The position numbers and the translations under genes were made by a program. The notes under the pieces were generated by a model. That model searched no databases. It had not been told where the DNA came from and saw nothing but the letters and a program-made list of their open reading frames with translations. From contig CM051510.1 of NCBI GenBank assembly GCA_028015205.1, positions 30,628,580 through 30,692,579 of the forward strand: DNA of 64,000 bases, given 5' to 3'. This document shows, in pieces, positions 33,211 through 45,890 of this stretch. Position 1 is the first letter of the stretch. Each line of letters opens with the position of its first letter. The DNA comes from Mytilisepta virgata. Its lineage: Eukaryota; Mollusca; Bivalvia; Mytilida; Mytilidae.

Positions 33211-34789
33211 CTGGGAAGTGGTTAAAAATATTATGTATTTTTATCCCACCGATTAAACTCATCAAGAATAGGAGAAATATATGTAACTGATAAAATCACG
33301 TTCACAGATCACACTTCAACATATCCCATTTCCTGAACGTTCCGTTTCCCCATCGCCTATACACTGCATTTCAGGAGCCCCACAGGTATCTGATTCTGTT
33401 TGATTTTCATCCACACCAGATTTTGACATGGAGGACTTGAAATTTGTATTATAAACATTTTTCATCATCTCAGATGCTTTCTTTTACTAGAGAGCTTATT
33501 AATTCCTATCTTGGTCGAATTGATTCAATTCCATTGAAAATAACAATTCTGCCTTGATTTATTCAGAACTGTCAGAAAAATTGCGAGGGCAAGAGATAAG
33601 AGACACACAAACCACAATCCGTACAAACAGAACTCTTTATGTCACAAAGTTTGGAAGGGAGGCAACTCAAACCTTTGAGTTATTTCCAGTATATTGTGGA
33701 CATATTTAAAATTATCTAAGTACATACATTTATATAACATCAAATAGTTAACTAGGTATGATTGTGATCGCCAGCGAGTCACAAGATGTCTCCCAAACAA
33801 ACCCCCATTGCCACTATCTAGAGCTTATCAGAAACCCCCTAAATTCAAATTATTGCAATGTCCTATATAATGACCTTTGAAACGGCGGCCATTTTGAAAA
33901 TTTTAAAAGTCGTTTGCAAAACTTCAGGTCACCCTTAACATATTCCCAAAGTTTCATATTGATTGGACATTGCATCTTTGAGAAACGTCGCGGACAACAT
34001 TGAACGGAAAGAAAAAGGAAAGAAGAAGAAGAAGAAGAAGAATAATAATAAGAAACCGGACAAAAACAATATGTCTCCCAAAACTTTGTTTGGGAGACAT
34101 AATAAGCTTCCGAAGGGAGCTATTATGGTAGAATGGTCAATTTGTGTTAATGTACTTACAAGATTTTGTTTCTTCAATAGGAAGTTGAGCCTCATTGCCG
34201 GTCTTGCGCAAAGACGCTATTACTAAAAGATGGAACAAGGAAAACGGAACAGACGCGGATTTTCCTGATATACCCTTCTTAGAAAAACTTCGGGAGCTCA
34301 TCAGGTAACGCCTACCTCTTATTAATTGCGAGCGTTATAGGAACATATGCATTTTTTACATTTGGCCATTTAGAAAAGTATTTGTTTAATGGGGTCAGTC
34401 ATATTGTGGTACATACTAAGTCTAGAAAAAGTTTCGTTCGCCGGAAAGGAAAGTAAGGGAAATAACTTGCTTCAAATTTTAATTTTCGAGTCAGAATCGT
34501 GATACCGGAAATGAGTTTCTGGAAAGGGCTATTGCTGTGCTCGCACCATTGGCCAAGCCAACAGCATATTAATTATAGTCTATGCTAAGATGTCAAGTAT
34601 AGATGTTCATTTGGAGAATACAGTTTCACACTCTACTAATAGCTGGAAAATCGTTTCCAGTTTGGTGAGTTTTGAATGAGTGAATAACATCTATGCATGC
34701 ATATTACTAATCCCTAGATTTTTTTTCTGATTGAGCAGGGAGATCTAACAATTATGTAGGTTTCATTTTCAGCATCATTAGGGTATCTA
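33211..34789. other. Intergenic stretch, hairpin and GAA run, no gene seen
   Basis: Includes a perfect 12-bp-arm hairpin ATGTCTCCCAAA/TTTGGGAGACAT at 34071-34100; the same GATGTCTCCCAAACA phrase occurs alone at about 33785. An AAGAAG run lies at 34020-34042. No exon recognised. Confidence 0.5.
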
Positions 34790-36053
34790 GTTTTAAAAAT
34801 GTGTCCGATGACCCCGCCTGCCAACCAACATGGCCGACATGGCTAAAAATAGAACATAGGGGTAAACTGCAGTTTTTGTCTTATATCTCAAAAACTAGAG
34901 CAATTAGAGCAAAACTGAGATGAAGTAAAAATGTTCATCAGGTCAAGATCTACCTGTCATGAAATTTTCAGACGAATCGGTCAACTCTTTGTTGGGTTAA
35001 TATTATTGAATATTATTATAGATAAAGACAAATTGTAAACAGCAAAAATGTTTAACAAAGTAAGATCTACAAATAAGTCAACATGACCAAAATCATTGAT
35101 TGACCCCTTATATGAGTTTTTTGTCCTTTAAAGACGGCATCCAGAGTAAACGTTCCTTTACAGTTATTTTCTTCTCAAACCACTGGGCCAATTAAGACCA
35201 AACTTTGGTAAATGGTCCTTGGGTGGCCCCTTCCAAAACTATGTCTGGCATCCCCGACCTTCAACCGACATGGCTGCTCTTACTAAAAAAAGAAAAAAAG
35301 GGGGTGAATTTAAAAAATTTTTTTTTATGAAACTACAAGGCCAGTTGGAACCAAAGTTGGCAGTAATGGTTCTTAGGAGGTTCTCTTTCAGAAATATATC
35401 CAATGACCCGGATTAACCAAGATGGCCGCCACAGCCGAACTTAATTTAACATAGGGCCTTATGGGAAAATTCATTCAAAAATCTTCTAGTCTAAAACCAC
35501 TTGGCCAATAGGAACCAGACTAGGCAGCAATGGTCCTTAGATGGTCCTCTTACAGACCCAAACTGTCAACCAAGATGGCCGCCACAACCGAACTTAGTTT
35601 AACATAGGGCCCTATAGGAAAATTCATTGAAAAATCTTCTTGTCTGAAACCAGTTGAGATATTGGAGCCAGTCTTGGCAGCTTTGGTCCTTAGGAGGTCC
35701 TCTTTCAGAAATGTGTCCGATCACCCGGATTGTCAACCAAGATGGCTGCCACACCGAACTTTGTTAAATATTGGACACTGTAGGAAAATTCATTTAAAAA
35801 TCTTCTTGTCTGAAACCACTTAGCCAGTTGGAACAAGACTTAGCAGAAATAGTCCTTAGATGGTTCTCCTTTAGAAATGTATCCATTGACCTGGACTGTC
35901 AACCAAGATGACTGCCACAGCTGAAATTAGTTTAACATAGAATCTTATGGAAAACCCAGCCAAATTGACTGCAACACTTAAATGTTTAGGTCTGCTCAAG
36001 GTGAAAGTTAAATCCAGGTGAGCGATACAGGCTCTTGAGAGCCTCTAGTTATT
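34790..36053 (-). repeat. GCTCACCTGG repeat family, block 3
   Basis: Oriented opposite to block 1: it ends on the plus strand with CCAGGTGAGCGATACAGG and a CTCTTGAGAGCCTCT hairpin near 36018-36050. At least four ~165-bp modules contain AACCAAGATGGCCGCCACA (a YY1-like core) and TGGTCCTTAGATGGTCCTCT. The far end is indistinct. Confidence 0.75.
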
Positions 36054-38117
36054 CTTATATTGCAGACACGGTCGGAAATTAAAGCATCAGAAAACATCAT
36101 GGTATACTTCAATGATGACCTTAGCAGCTTGCTGTTTACACTCACTGGAATCCCTTCATGGATCTATCGTTAACTTGTTGTATTTCTCGCCGAAAAAACG
36201 TGTTGTTTAAAAATATAAAATGCCATGAAAAATAAACAGCCAGATATGAATTTGCTATATTTAAAAATCGTACTAGCAGGAACTACATAGAGAATGATAC
36301 ATGGCAAAATCCGTATCACATGCCGTTTCATAGACCGTATCACCTAGAGATTTCAATATCAGCCGAGGGCCTCTTGCTTTGACATGCATTAAACGCTTTA
36401 TCACACATTTTGAAATACAAAATTATGTCATTTCAGAAGAACTATATACTTTACACGTATGTGTATTAGAAACAAAAACATTATTCGAACATAACGATTA
36501 AATTAAAATGTTCTTCAAGAGATTCACCGGATGTCAAACGGCCGCTTAGGGAGCAACCATTTGATTTTTAATTCGGACTAGGATGAAATGTTTGGTCCTG
36601 TCTATTTTTTTCTCAAAAATTACGGTCCTATCGCGGCCTTAATTATTTTTTTTAATTTAAAACAAAAAATTTACAGATTGACACAGGTCCTGCATTTTTG
36701 TCATACATTTGTACCTAAAGTGATCATATTATATTGCAAACATCCTGGTTCTGTCTTATATTTGAAATTTGCTCTAATAGAAATGATCCTTTAAGAAAAA
36801 CAGATGTGAGAAAAAAATATATGTTGCAAATTAAGCAAAACGTTGCTGACAATAAAAACAAAACGACAAATGTACAAACCAAAGTAAAGAAAATATTACT
36901 GTACGTACTTTGAATATAAAAGAGTTTATGTCCCATTTTTAACAACGCGACAGCACTGATGAAAGATCTCAGTGATCCGAAAATTTTGCAAAGTTTGAAT
37001 TATTTTTATAATTCAAAATTTGATTTGTTTTATTTTGATGTTGTTTTGCAACTTTTTAGACGTTTATTTATTTTTTAGTTTGCATTGTATCGTTAATTTA
37101 TTATCGATCCAACATCTAGTAAGTTCGAACGTTGGTTATTACTTTAGACGTTATATATTGAGCTTAAACGATACAAGTAGACGTGTGTCCTGATTTAAAG
37201 ATTAAAAAAACAGATATTGTCAATCACAACAGACAAAACAAACAGTTGACCGTGTATAGATTTTACTTACAATGACACACATTTAAATAGTAATACATTT
37301 AAATATTTACGATTAAGGTATATTAAATATCCGCCTTATGAAAATTACACATAAAATATTTTACCACAGAAATTCTTGTATTTGTATTTTTTTTTTTGCC
37401 AGTATAACTCATAAAGAAACCTAGGACAAAGGAACCAATACTATATGTGATTTAGATGCTTTCTGCCTTATGTATCTATAATACTAAATTTACGAATTAG
37501 CCGAATAGGCGGCAAGACGCGTCGTTCAAAATAAACGATGTATGGTTCAGATTATAAAGGTTATTATCGGATTTGACAATCTGCATATATAAATTTAAAC
37601 TGCAGTTTTGTTTATATTCAAATGAAATTTGTATGCACTTTTCCGATATGAATTCTCCCAACATATCCCTTAGAAGGTTCTCGAATGGCATCGTTTTAAC
37701 ACATTGATTTAAATATAAGTATGCGTATGCATATATTCTAAATCTATTTCTGTTTGAAATTACGGAAGAAGACTAAAACTAATTAAAAACATTCTCCTTC
37801 GAGTGGGATGTCTCCGCTTCATGTATTCAGGATTGTTTTTCTACAATAACGTAATTTCTCTTAACTGTAAAGGTTATGAACTTTGAAGATTTAACGTAAT
37901 TTCTCTTAACTGTAAAGGTTATGAACTTTGAAGATTATTTGTCATGTGACGTGTCTAAATATATCTCTACCATACAATTCCCTGTAAGCCCTAGATAAAA
38001 ATATTTTTAACAAATGGTGATCTTTATCATTAATGACGAAATTTATTTTGGACATCTTTGATAAATATAAACGTGGATAACACATGTCACATGACACGGT
38101 CACGCCACACAAACAAA
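36054..38117. other. Intergenic stretch, no gene seen
   Basis: A 44-bp direct repeat (AACGTAATTTCTCTTAACTG and following) occurs at about 37849 and 37893. Minor open frames lack splice context. Confidence 0.45.
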
Positions 38118-38172
38118 ATGGCATCAAAAGAGGTGGACACACATGCACATGTGACTGACAATGTTTGTGTAG
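38118..38172 (+). CDS. Possible short first coding exon
   Basis: ATG at 38118 in a favourable context (AACAAAATGGCA) opens MASKEVDTHAHVTDNVC and reaches a GTATAT donor after AG at 38172, phase 1. No partner exon was found downstream, and the family is not recognised. It may be chance. Confidence 0.2.
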
Positions 38173-39770
38173 GTATATATGTTGTTCTTTGGTCCATAAT
38201 AAGTGTGTAAACATTATTTTTACCAGTAATATAAACCGGCACATAAACAAATTATGTCTGCAACCGCAAGTATTAGGGACCATGCGTGTACATAATTGTT
38301 GGAGGGGAGACAACAAACCCATACCAAAACAACACGGAGCAAATCTCACACTGAGCGTTAAGCTCTATTAGGCCCCTAAAGAAATCCAAAGTATACATAG
38401 AACAAAAACAGACAAGACCAAAACTAGACAGTACATAGAAAAATAACAGACAAGACTAGCACTGGACAGTCTCCTGACTTGGCACAGGTGTATAAATACA
38501 GTGGGGTTGAACCAGTTTTATGGGATCCCAATCCTCCCCATTACTGTCCAGCGGTATGACAAAAACACAATTTTATACCATTACAATAAAAATCAGTATA
38601 AAAAGGCGGCCAATTCTGAAAATATATTACATGTATCAGTCAGTGTATATACTCCGACATAAAGACATGACAATGTGATTTACCGTCCCTAAAAAATATT
38701 GGGATTTTTTTTCATAAGTTACCGTGCAACCACCTGGAGTATTTAAATTCACAGATTGTGTCATTCATTGAAAGCTTCCTATGCGTGCTTCTGTGTAGCA
38801 TGATTTGTTTGTCGCTTTGTAACTGAGGCGGGATCTTCCTTGATCCATCAAGTGTTTTGAATCGATTGTTTATGCCCAACAACCAATCGGAAAAGAGATA
38901 GTATGTCAAGTTATAAAGGGGCATATTCTGTCAGATCTATGCACAACGAATTTGTAAAAGAAAGTTACAAAATGTACATGTGCAATATTTATTGTTCCTT
39001 TGTTTTATGTCAGAGCTTACAGTGCATTTCTGCTTGGGGACAATACGGACGTTATTGGAAAGGATGGGGGTGCGTTGGCCGGGATTGGGTTTAAATAATC
39101 AACCTATAACTGAACGGTCAGACTTAATTTCTTGCAAGTATCACTTTCACCTACATTTCACACTTCTTTGACTTTGGTTAAAGTTTCCATTAACATCCAT
39201 TTCTGCAATTCTACAGCATATATAGACATAAAACTATCAGTTGATACCACCTACTTGACAGGAAAATTTATGGGAAGCCTTCCACAGAACATCCATATTG
39301 AGTCCCTATTCCATGAATGACATGGCCACAACAACTTTTTATAGTCAATATGGCCACCACAAAAAAGGCTTATTTCCCCGCGCTCGCGCGGGTTCAATGT
39401 CTAGTATAAAATAACAATCCAAAGATACTAATATTAGATATAGTAAATTTATACTATGCTGTATACGACGCATTTCAAGGAGTTACCTCTCATCAGCAGC
39501 ATTAAAACCGAAACATTTGGAAGACCAAAAACCAAACTTATATTAAACAAGAAGTACTCAACCAAAAATACCGAAATAGGAAGCCAAATTTCAGCTAAGG
39601 GGATCTACCATGTGCAATACAAGGAATGAACACTTAGTATTTCTATTATTTTTGAATTTTGTTAGATACTAGTAATTTACATTTCTTGGACCTTAGGAGT
39701 ATCGCAAACTAATTGACCCAGGCTACATTTGTATATGACTTAAACGTGTAATATAGTATTATCGCATAAT
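38173..39770. other. Intergenic stretch, no gene seen
   Basis: Short open frames only, with no splice-supported exon or repeat boundary. Confidence 0.4.
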
Positions 39771-39882
39771 GTTTTTTCATATTGGCATAGTTATAGGTCC
39801 GAGGTAAGTCATATTGCCAATGTGGCTTACCAAGGACCTATAACTATGCCCATATGAAAAACAGTAGGCAATAATACCTTCA
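39771..39882. repeat. 112-bp foldback palindrome
   Basis: GTTTTTTCATATTGGCATAG and TTATAGGTCC on the left are mirrored by GGACCTATAACTATGCC and CATATGAAAAAC on the right. The inner part GGTAAGTCATATTG/CAATGTGGCTTACC extends the palindrome almost to its centre. No duplication is obvious outside. A related ATTGGCATAGT phrase lies near 40016. Confidence 0.8.
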
Positions 39883-42344
39883 TTAATTAACAGATCTCTG
39901 ATGTTTTCAAAGAGGGATAGGATAAGTCAAGAGAGTTCCGAGTTACACTCATATTAGAATGAGTCGTACCCAGTGCAATATGGCCCAAATCTCATATTTG
40001 CATAGTACGTGCAATATTGGCATAGTTTGTGCTTTCATTGTATTGAATTTTTTTTTAAGTTATTGAGAGCAATATATTTAAAATAAATAATTATGTAAAA
40101 TACGATTTAAAAAAAGGTGTCAATCACTGTAAACATCGTGGAAAAAACTATCGAATACGTATACATTACTAGAACATACTACAAAAACCGTTTATTGCTG
40201 TTATTTATTCATCATTCTTTTTGTCATTTAGGTATTGCGGTGAAAGTATCTTAACTCGATCATTTTAAATAGTTTGTGTGTTTTTATCTGAGGACAAAAA
40301 GAGCTTTTGGGTTCGTTGTTGGACCTTGTAATACGACCTATGTTTATCAGACGCAATTTATCGACCCGAAATAGTAAATGGACCAAGGGACGCAGTCAGA
40401 GGTTAAAATACTTTTCTTTTGTCAATGAATTACTGCATTGACCAAAATTAATAGGCTAAGATTGTTTTATTATTTTCCACTTGTTGGTATTTTCATGGCT
40501 ATTTGTTTTTTTTTTATTCAAATTGAACTATACATGTGTCTTTTATTTCAGCTTGTGTGTTGTATGTTATTTGTATGTTGCTTTGGTCCTTATGGACGTA
40601 ATTATGCTAAATAAAGTTTATTATAAAAATGCAGTGAAATGTTTTTTTAGGATCTATTTTTAGTAACAGGTCAAAACATAAAGTCAATTCATCCAACAGA
40701 ATGCAAACCAATTCTTAGAAATATACATGAACATGTGACCCAGAATGAACAAATCACAGGACTTCAAAAATATAAGAATTCAAAATAATAAAATAAATTA
40801 TTGATCTTTAATTTATGGTATATTTATTGTAAGTTGGGTGCAAAAGTCATACATCTTCCATTGATTTTTATGGGTTGGTTTTATTGTTGTTTTCTCATTT
40901 GTCAAACAGCTTATTCCCTTTCATCTCCGGAATATCATCCAAGGTGAGGCTTGAGCCATTTTGCAGCTGACATTCTGTAGGTTTCATTTATTATACTTGC
41001 ATGAATTAGTACAGAAAAAAAGTCAACACAAACCTGACACAGACACGATCATTCTTTTCATTATCAGCCTGAAGGGACCAAACCATATTCACACAAATTG
41101 CCAATAAGAACTTTTATGTGCTGATGACTCAAAAAAAGTGTAATTACATCAACTGTCTACTCATCTGTTTTTTTTTTGTTTTTTTTTTGTTTTGTTTTGT
41201 TTTGTTTTTTTTTGTTTTTTTTTTGTTTTTGTTTTTGTTTTTTTTTTGGAAAATATCCATGTGCATATAGATGTGTGTTGATTGAAATGGAAATCCGTTG
41301 TCCAATAAATGGTGAAAACAGTGCAGGAAGTTGATTTTTTCCTCATAATTAACTCTAAATTTATAACTTTTTCTTATTCCGTTTTATAATTTTTCTATAC
41401 AGTCACATGAAATTTTTTGTTACGGTTGTAAGATTAACTTTGCTAACACATTTCTTATGTAATAACAAGATATATAATAGTAAAAAATATGAACTTGTAA
41501 AATCTTTAAATAAATACATAATATCATGATACCAATTTGAACTTCCGAAGAAAAAGTTGACCTCGCCTAGAATATGGCTACCCGTTCATTTTGTGCATTT
41601 TCGTATATTTATTTCGTTTTTTGTTTTTGTTTTTGTTTTTGCTTTTGTTTTTATTATTATAATTTTTTATTTATTTATATATATATATTTTTTTGCTGTC
41701 GAACATTTTTATTACGAGCGTGTATCTTTGCACTTTATGGGTCTTTGGTGTCGATGTCACTTTTATGTCGAAAGATCTGTTCTTCCACAATGTAACAACA
41801 CTCAGTTGTCTTTTAGTATAAAAAAAACAATTAAGTGTCAAATATTTTATTTATAGAAAAACAAAGGAACACTCTTGTTTATTTGCGTAATAATCTAATT
41901 TGAATTTAAACAATCAATTTCATAGGCTAAGCAAAGTAGAATAAACTGTTTAATCTACTTGGTACTCTGACGTCACCAAGGTATTACGCGTGCTCCGCAC
42001 TCCACATTGTGAATATTTCTACAAGTATTTTAACAAATTATTCAGCATTTTTTTCATTTTTTTTTTTTATACTTTTACAACATATTTTGGTCAGCTTAGG
42101 CTTAATAAACTGCCTCAAATTATGTTATATCGTATAATCTGTTCCAAAATTGAAAACAGTCATTAAATAATTTAAAACTTTAATAAAATGTTTTACTAAA
42201 TGTTGACAGTATGATACATATGGTTTCAAATACATTCCATTTAATCCAAAGAAACTAGCTACTATCTTGTTTTTCTGTTATATACATGTATATGTATCCA
42301 TAAGCTAATCTCATAAATCAGGTACGACCTTTCAAGAGGACAGA
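39883..42344. other. Intergenic stretch upstream of the C1q gene, low complexity
   Basis: Contains TTTTG-rich runs at 41168-41250 and 41610-41655. A CAG preceded by a weak pyrimidine stretch at about 42320 could be a 3' splice site of a non-coding first exon of the C1q gene. No other exon seen. Confidence 0.45.
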
Positions 42345-42611
42345 ATGTATTTTGTACTGCTTGGAACACTTTTACTATTGGTTAAATTCTCTAGCAGTTT
42401 CCTGTTTGATGACATCACGACTCCTCGAACTAATATTGGAACGGATATAACAGACAAGCATTATATAGCGCTCATTGATATGATTCTTAGAGAAAGACAA
42501 TTAAGAGAACAATACATGTTGCAGCTGAAACAAAAGCCCGAGGTCAGGATTTTCTCGCTTTGTACAACAGAACTGTCGCAACTAATTCGAAACTTCTAGA
42601 ATTACAAAATG
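42345..42611 (+). CDS. C1q-domain protein, exon 1: signal peptide and coiled-coil start
   Basis: Gene of three exons (42345-42611, 47790-47879, 48761-49152) predicted to encode a secreted C1q-domain protein of about 250 residues. Exon 1 starts at ATG 42345 with a typical signal peptide, MYFVLLGTLLLLVKFSSS, followed by a helical stretch DKHYIALIDMILRERQLREQ. The last part of the exon makes sense only in another frame (QDFLALYNRTVATNSKLLEL), which ends in a good GTATGT donor at 42612 with the phase 1 exit that exon 2 requires. The genomic exon therefore has a net one-base loss between about 42488 and 42541. This could be an allele, a sequencing error or a pseudogenising change. Bivalve C1q-domain proteins are secreted, oligomerise through the coiled coil and are generally thought to act as pattern-recognition lectins. 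Confidence 0.7.
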
Positions 42612-42654
42612 GTATGTAAAATGCTAAATATCGATTCTTAGATTGTTCCAGAGG

Positions 42655-42757
42655 ATTATCGAATTTATCTACTCGCGATAGTTAAATTATCAAATTTTTA
42701 AGTCCGAGCCTTCGCGATTTAATTATCGAGATTTGATAAATCCGATAATCATCGAAA
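42655..42757. repeat. Foldback repeat in C1q intron 1
   Basis: GATTATCGAATTTATC at the left is mirrored by GATAAATCCGATAATC at the right, with GATAGTTAAATTATC/ATTTAATTATCGAG inside. The layout resembles the foldbacks at 32903 and 57255. Confidence 0.6.
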
Positions 42758-42777
42758 ACTATGCAAGAATCTGTTTT

Positions 42778-44365
42778 TTAGCTCACCTGGCTATTGCCAG
42801 GGTGAGCTTTTGCCATTACTTGGCGTCCGTCGTCCGTCCGTCGTCCGTCGTCCGTCCGTCGTTAGCTTTCCATTCAAACATCTTCTCCTCAGAAACCATT
42901 TGGCCAATTCGAACCAAACTTTGCATGAGTGGTGTTTGGAATGTCCTCAACAAAGTTTCCTCATTTAGTTCTGATTGGTCAAGAAACATGGCCACCAGAG
43001 GCAATTCTTGTTTCTGATTGGGTGATTTTCAAAAATCTTCTCCTCTGAAACCGCTGGGCCGATTGGTTTGAAACTTGATAAGAAAGATCTATGACATGTC
43101 CTCTACAAACGATCCTCAATTTATTTTGATCTGACATGAAGCATGGCTGTCGTAGCTAAAAATAGAATATAGGGGTGCATGTGTTGTTTTTGGCTTATAA
43201 CTTAAAAACCGTTAAAAAATCTGACATGGGGTAAAATTGATCAGCATGACAAGATCTACCTACCCTGAAATTTTGAAGGAAATTCCAAAACAAATTTAGG
43301 AGTTTTTGCCCTTTTTTCGTCAAATTTTCAAAATTTTAACATTTTTCGTCTTTATCTCCAAAACTATTTGAGATAGAAGTGAAATGTAAGTTTGAAAAAT
43401 GTTTGCCATGTTGAGATCTACCTACCCTGAAATTTTAAAGGAAATCCCAAAACCCATTTAGGAGTTGTTGCCCTTTTTTGTCAAATTTTCAAAATTTTTT
43501 CATTAAAAAATCTTCTCCTCTGAAACCGCTGGGTCGATTGGTTTGAAACTTAATAGGAATGATGTATGACAAACGATCCTCAATTTATTTTGATCTGACA
43601 TAAAACATGGCTGTCGTAGCTAAAAATAGAATATAGGGGTGCATGTGTTGTTTTTGGCTTATAACTTAAAAACCGTTACAGATATCAAAAATCTGACATG
43701 GGGGGAAAATTGATCAACATGACAAGATCTGCCTAACCTGAAATTTTGAAGGAAATCCCAAAACCCATTTAGGAGTTATTGCTTTTTTTTGTCAAATTTT
43801 CAAAATTTAACATTTTTGGTCATTTATCTCCAAAAGTATTTGAGATAGAAGTGAAATGTAAGTTAAAAAATGTTTGCCATGTTGAGATCTACATACTCTG
43901 AAATTTTAAAGGAAATCCCAAAACCCATTACGGAGTTATTGCCCTTTTTTTGTCGAATTTTCAAAATTTTAACATTTTTGCATTTATCTCCAAAACTATT
44001 TGAGATAGAAGTGAAATGTAAATTGAAAAATGTTTGCCATGTTGAGATCTACCTACCCTGAAATTTTGAAGGGAATCCCAAATTCTATTTAGGAGTTATT
44101 GGTTTGTGTAATTTTAGGTCGGGTTCTGTTACATTTATTTAAGGTTCACCCTTATTCCTGGTCAATTTTATCAACTTCCTGCCAGGACTACCACCATCAG
44201 GGGACATATTTTAACATTAAACCTTATGAAAAATAAATCTTCAACAAATTTTCCCTGAACAATTGAACCAATTGCAACAAACTTGGTCAAATAGTTGATT
44301 AATTGTCCAATGAAAACCAGACTCCAGGTGAGCGATACAGGCTCTGATGAGCCTCTTGTCTAATA
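42778..44365 (-). repeat. GCTCACCTGG repeat family, block 4 (C1q intron 1)
   Basis: Starts on the plus strand with the hairpin AGCTCACCTGGCTATTGCC and AGGGTGAGCT, then a GTCCGTCGTCCGTCC run. It ends with CCAGGTGAGCGATACAGGC and CTCTGATGAGCCTCTTG. A module of about 470 bp (GAAACCGCTGGG(C/T)CGATTGG to GTTTGCCATGTTGAGATC) is tandemly repeated at about 43030 and 43503. Confidence 0.8.
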
Positions 44366-44710
44366 CTAATAAACCCAAACCCCCTTCGACCGCCTCCACA
44401 TTGCTGATCGTTATACACGTGCTCAAAATGTTTACCTCTTACAATGGTCTTATTGATCAATTACGAGAAATCCGAACCTAAAATCCATTCTGACGGATAA
44501 TGACCTTTTTTTAACCAATCACTGGCAACTACGTGTTCAGTAATTTTTTTTATAAACAATGTGTTAAACTTGCAAAGAATTGGAGATAATAAATATATAC
44601 AAAGACCGCTAATAATACGATAACAATATTACACCAACCAAAAGGTTCTTCTTCTACTGTATGTGGATGGAATTTTCAAGTGTTTTTTTTCTTCAGTTCT
44701 TGGACTTAAT

Positions 44711-45515
44711 AACAAGAGGCTCACCAGAGCTTGTATCGCTCACCTGGAGTCTGGTTTTCATTTTTGATATCTGTATCGGTTTTTAAGTTATAAGCCAAAA
44801 ACAACACATGCACCCCTATATTCTATTTTTAGCTACGACAGCCATGTTTCATGTCAGATCAAAATAAATTGAGGATCGTTTGTAGAGGAAATGTCATAGA
44901 TCTTTCTTATCAAGTTTCAAACCAATCGTCCAAGCGGTTTCAGAGGAGAAGATTTTTTAATGAAAAAATTTTGAAAATTTGACAAAAAAAGGGCAACAAC
45001 TCCTAAATGGGTTTTGGGATTTCCTTTAAAATTTCAGGTTAGGTAGATCTCAACATGGCAAACATTTTTCAAATTTACATTCCACTTCTATCTCAAATAG
45101 TTTTGGAGATAAATGACGAAAAATGTTAAAATTTTGAAAATTTGACGAAAAAAGGGCAATAACTCCTAAATTTGTTTTGGAATTTCCTTCAAAATTTCAG
45201 GGTATGTAGATCTTGTCATGCTGATCAATTTTACCCCTGTCAGATTTCGATATCTGTAACGGTTTTTGAGTTATTAGCAAAAAACAGCAATTTACCCCTA
45301 TGTTCTATGTTTACAGTGGCCATGTTTTTCATCGGATCAATATAAAATGAGGATCGTTTGTGGAGGACATGTCATATATCATACCTATGAAGCCGCGATC
45401 CAATCTGCCCAGCCATTTCAGAGGAGAAGATTTTTGAAAAAGTTAACGACGGACGACGACGGACGCCAAGTGATGGCAAAAGTTCACATGGCCTTTTAGG
45501 CCAGGTGAGCTAAAA
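44711..45515 (+). repeat. GCTCACCTGG repeat family, block 5 (C1q intron 1)
   Basis: Starts AAGAGGCTCACCAGAGC and TGTATCGCTCACCTGG, and ends GACGGACGCCAAGTGATGGC with a terminal hairpin AGTTCACATGGCC-TTTT-AGGCCAGGTGAGCTAAAAA. It is an inverted counterpart of block 4, about 350 bp away, and shares its TGTTGAGATC/GATCTCAACA and ATTTTGAAAATTTGAC lines. Confidence 0.8.
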
Positions 45516-45644
45516 AGTAGTTATAAAAGACAATTTTTCATAAATTGTGAATGTTATTTAATTAACACAAGTTCTTGGTTGCTATAATAAACTTATTTGA
45601 TAAGTGTTAATATATATATAATGCCAATTTGTCAGGATTTGAGG

Positions 45645-45890
45645 TAGAATTTTTCAACAAACAATCGGCATTTCAAGGGGAACCAACTGTGCTCCTCTCC
45701 TCACCGATTTGTTTCTGTACTCATATGAAGCGGACTTCTTTCAAGGGCTCCTACGTCATATACGTGAAAACAAAAAGAAGCTAGCCCAATCCTTTAATTT
45801 CACTTTTCGTTATATATTGATGCTGTGTTGTTAAATATGGACAAATTCCAAGACTTTCTACATCTCTTCTATATCCCAGTGAGTGAAGTC
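45645..45890 (+). pseudogene. Penelope-like reverse transcriptase relic
   Basis: The plus frame from about 45661 reads TIGISRGTNCAPLLTDLFLY then SYEADFFQGLLRHIRENKKK and SFNFTFRYI. This matches the GxxxGTNCAPLLADLFLYSYE block of Penelope-type RTs, placed before the RYIDD active site. A shift and substitution turn the expected YIDD into YIDA. An inverted copy of ATATGAAGCGGACTTC occurs at its end (about 45884), within the relic. It sits in intron 1 of the C1q gene. Confidence 0.6.

Noticed and set aside
37942..38349. 135-codon minus-strand frame
   Set aside because: No splice sites, no domain and overlapping frames on the other strand; Cys/His residues do not form a recognisable finger.
41574..41856. 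Two overlapping plus-strand frames rich in Phe/Cys/Tyr
   Set aside because: Caused by TTTTTG-type low-complexity sequence.
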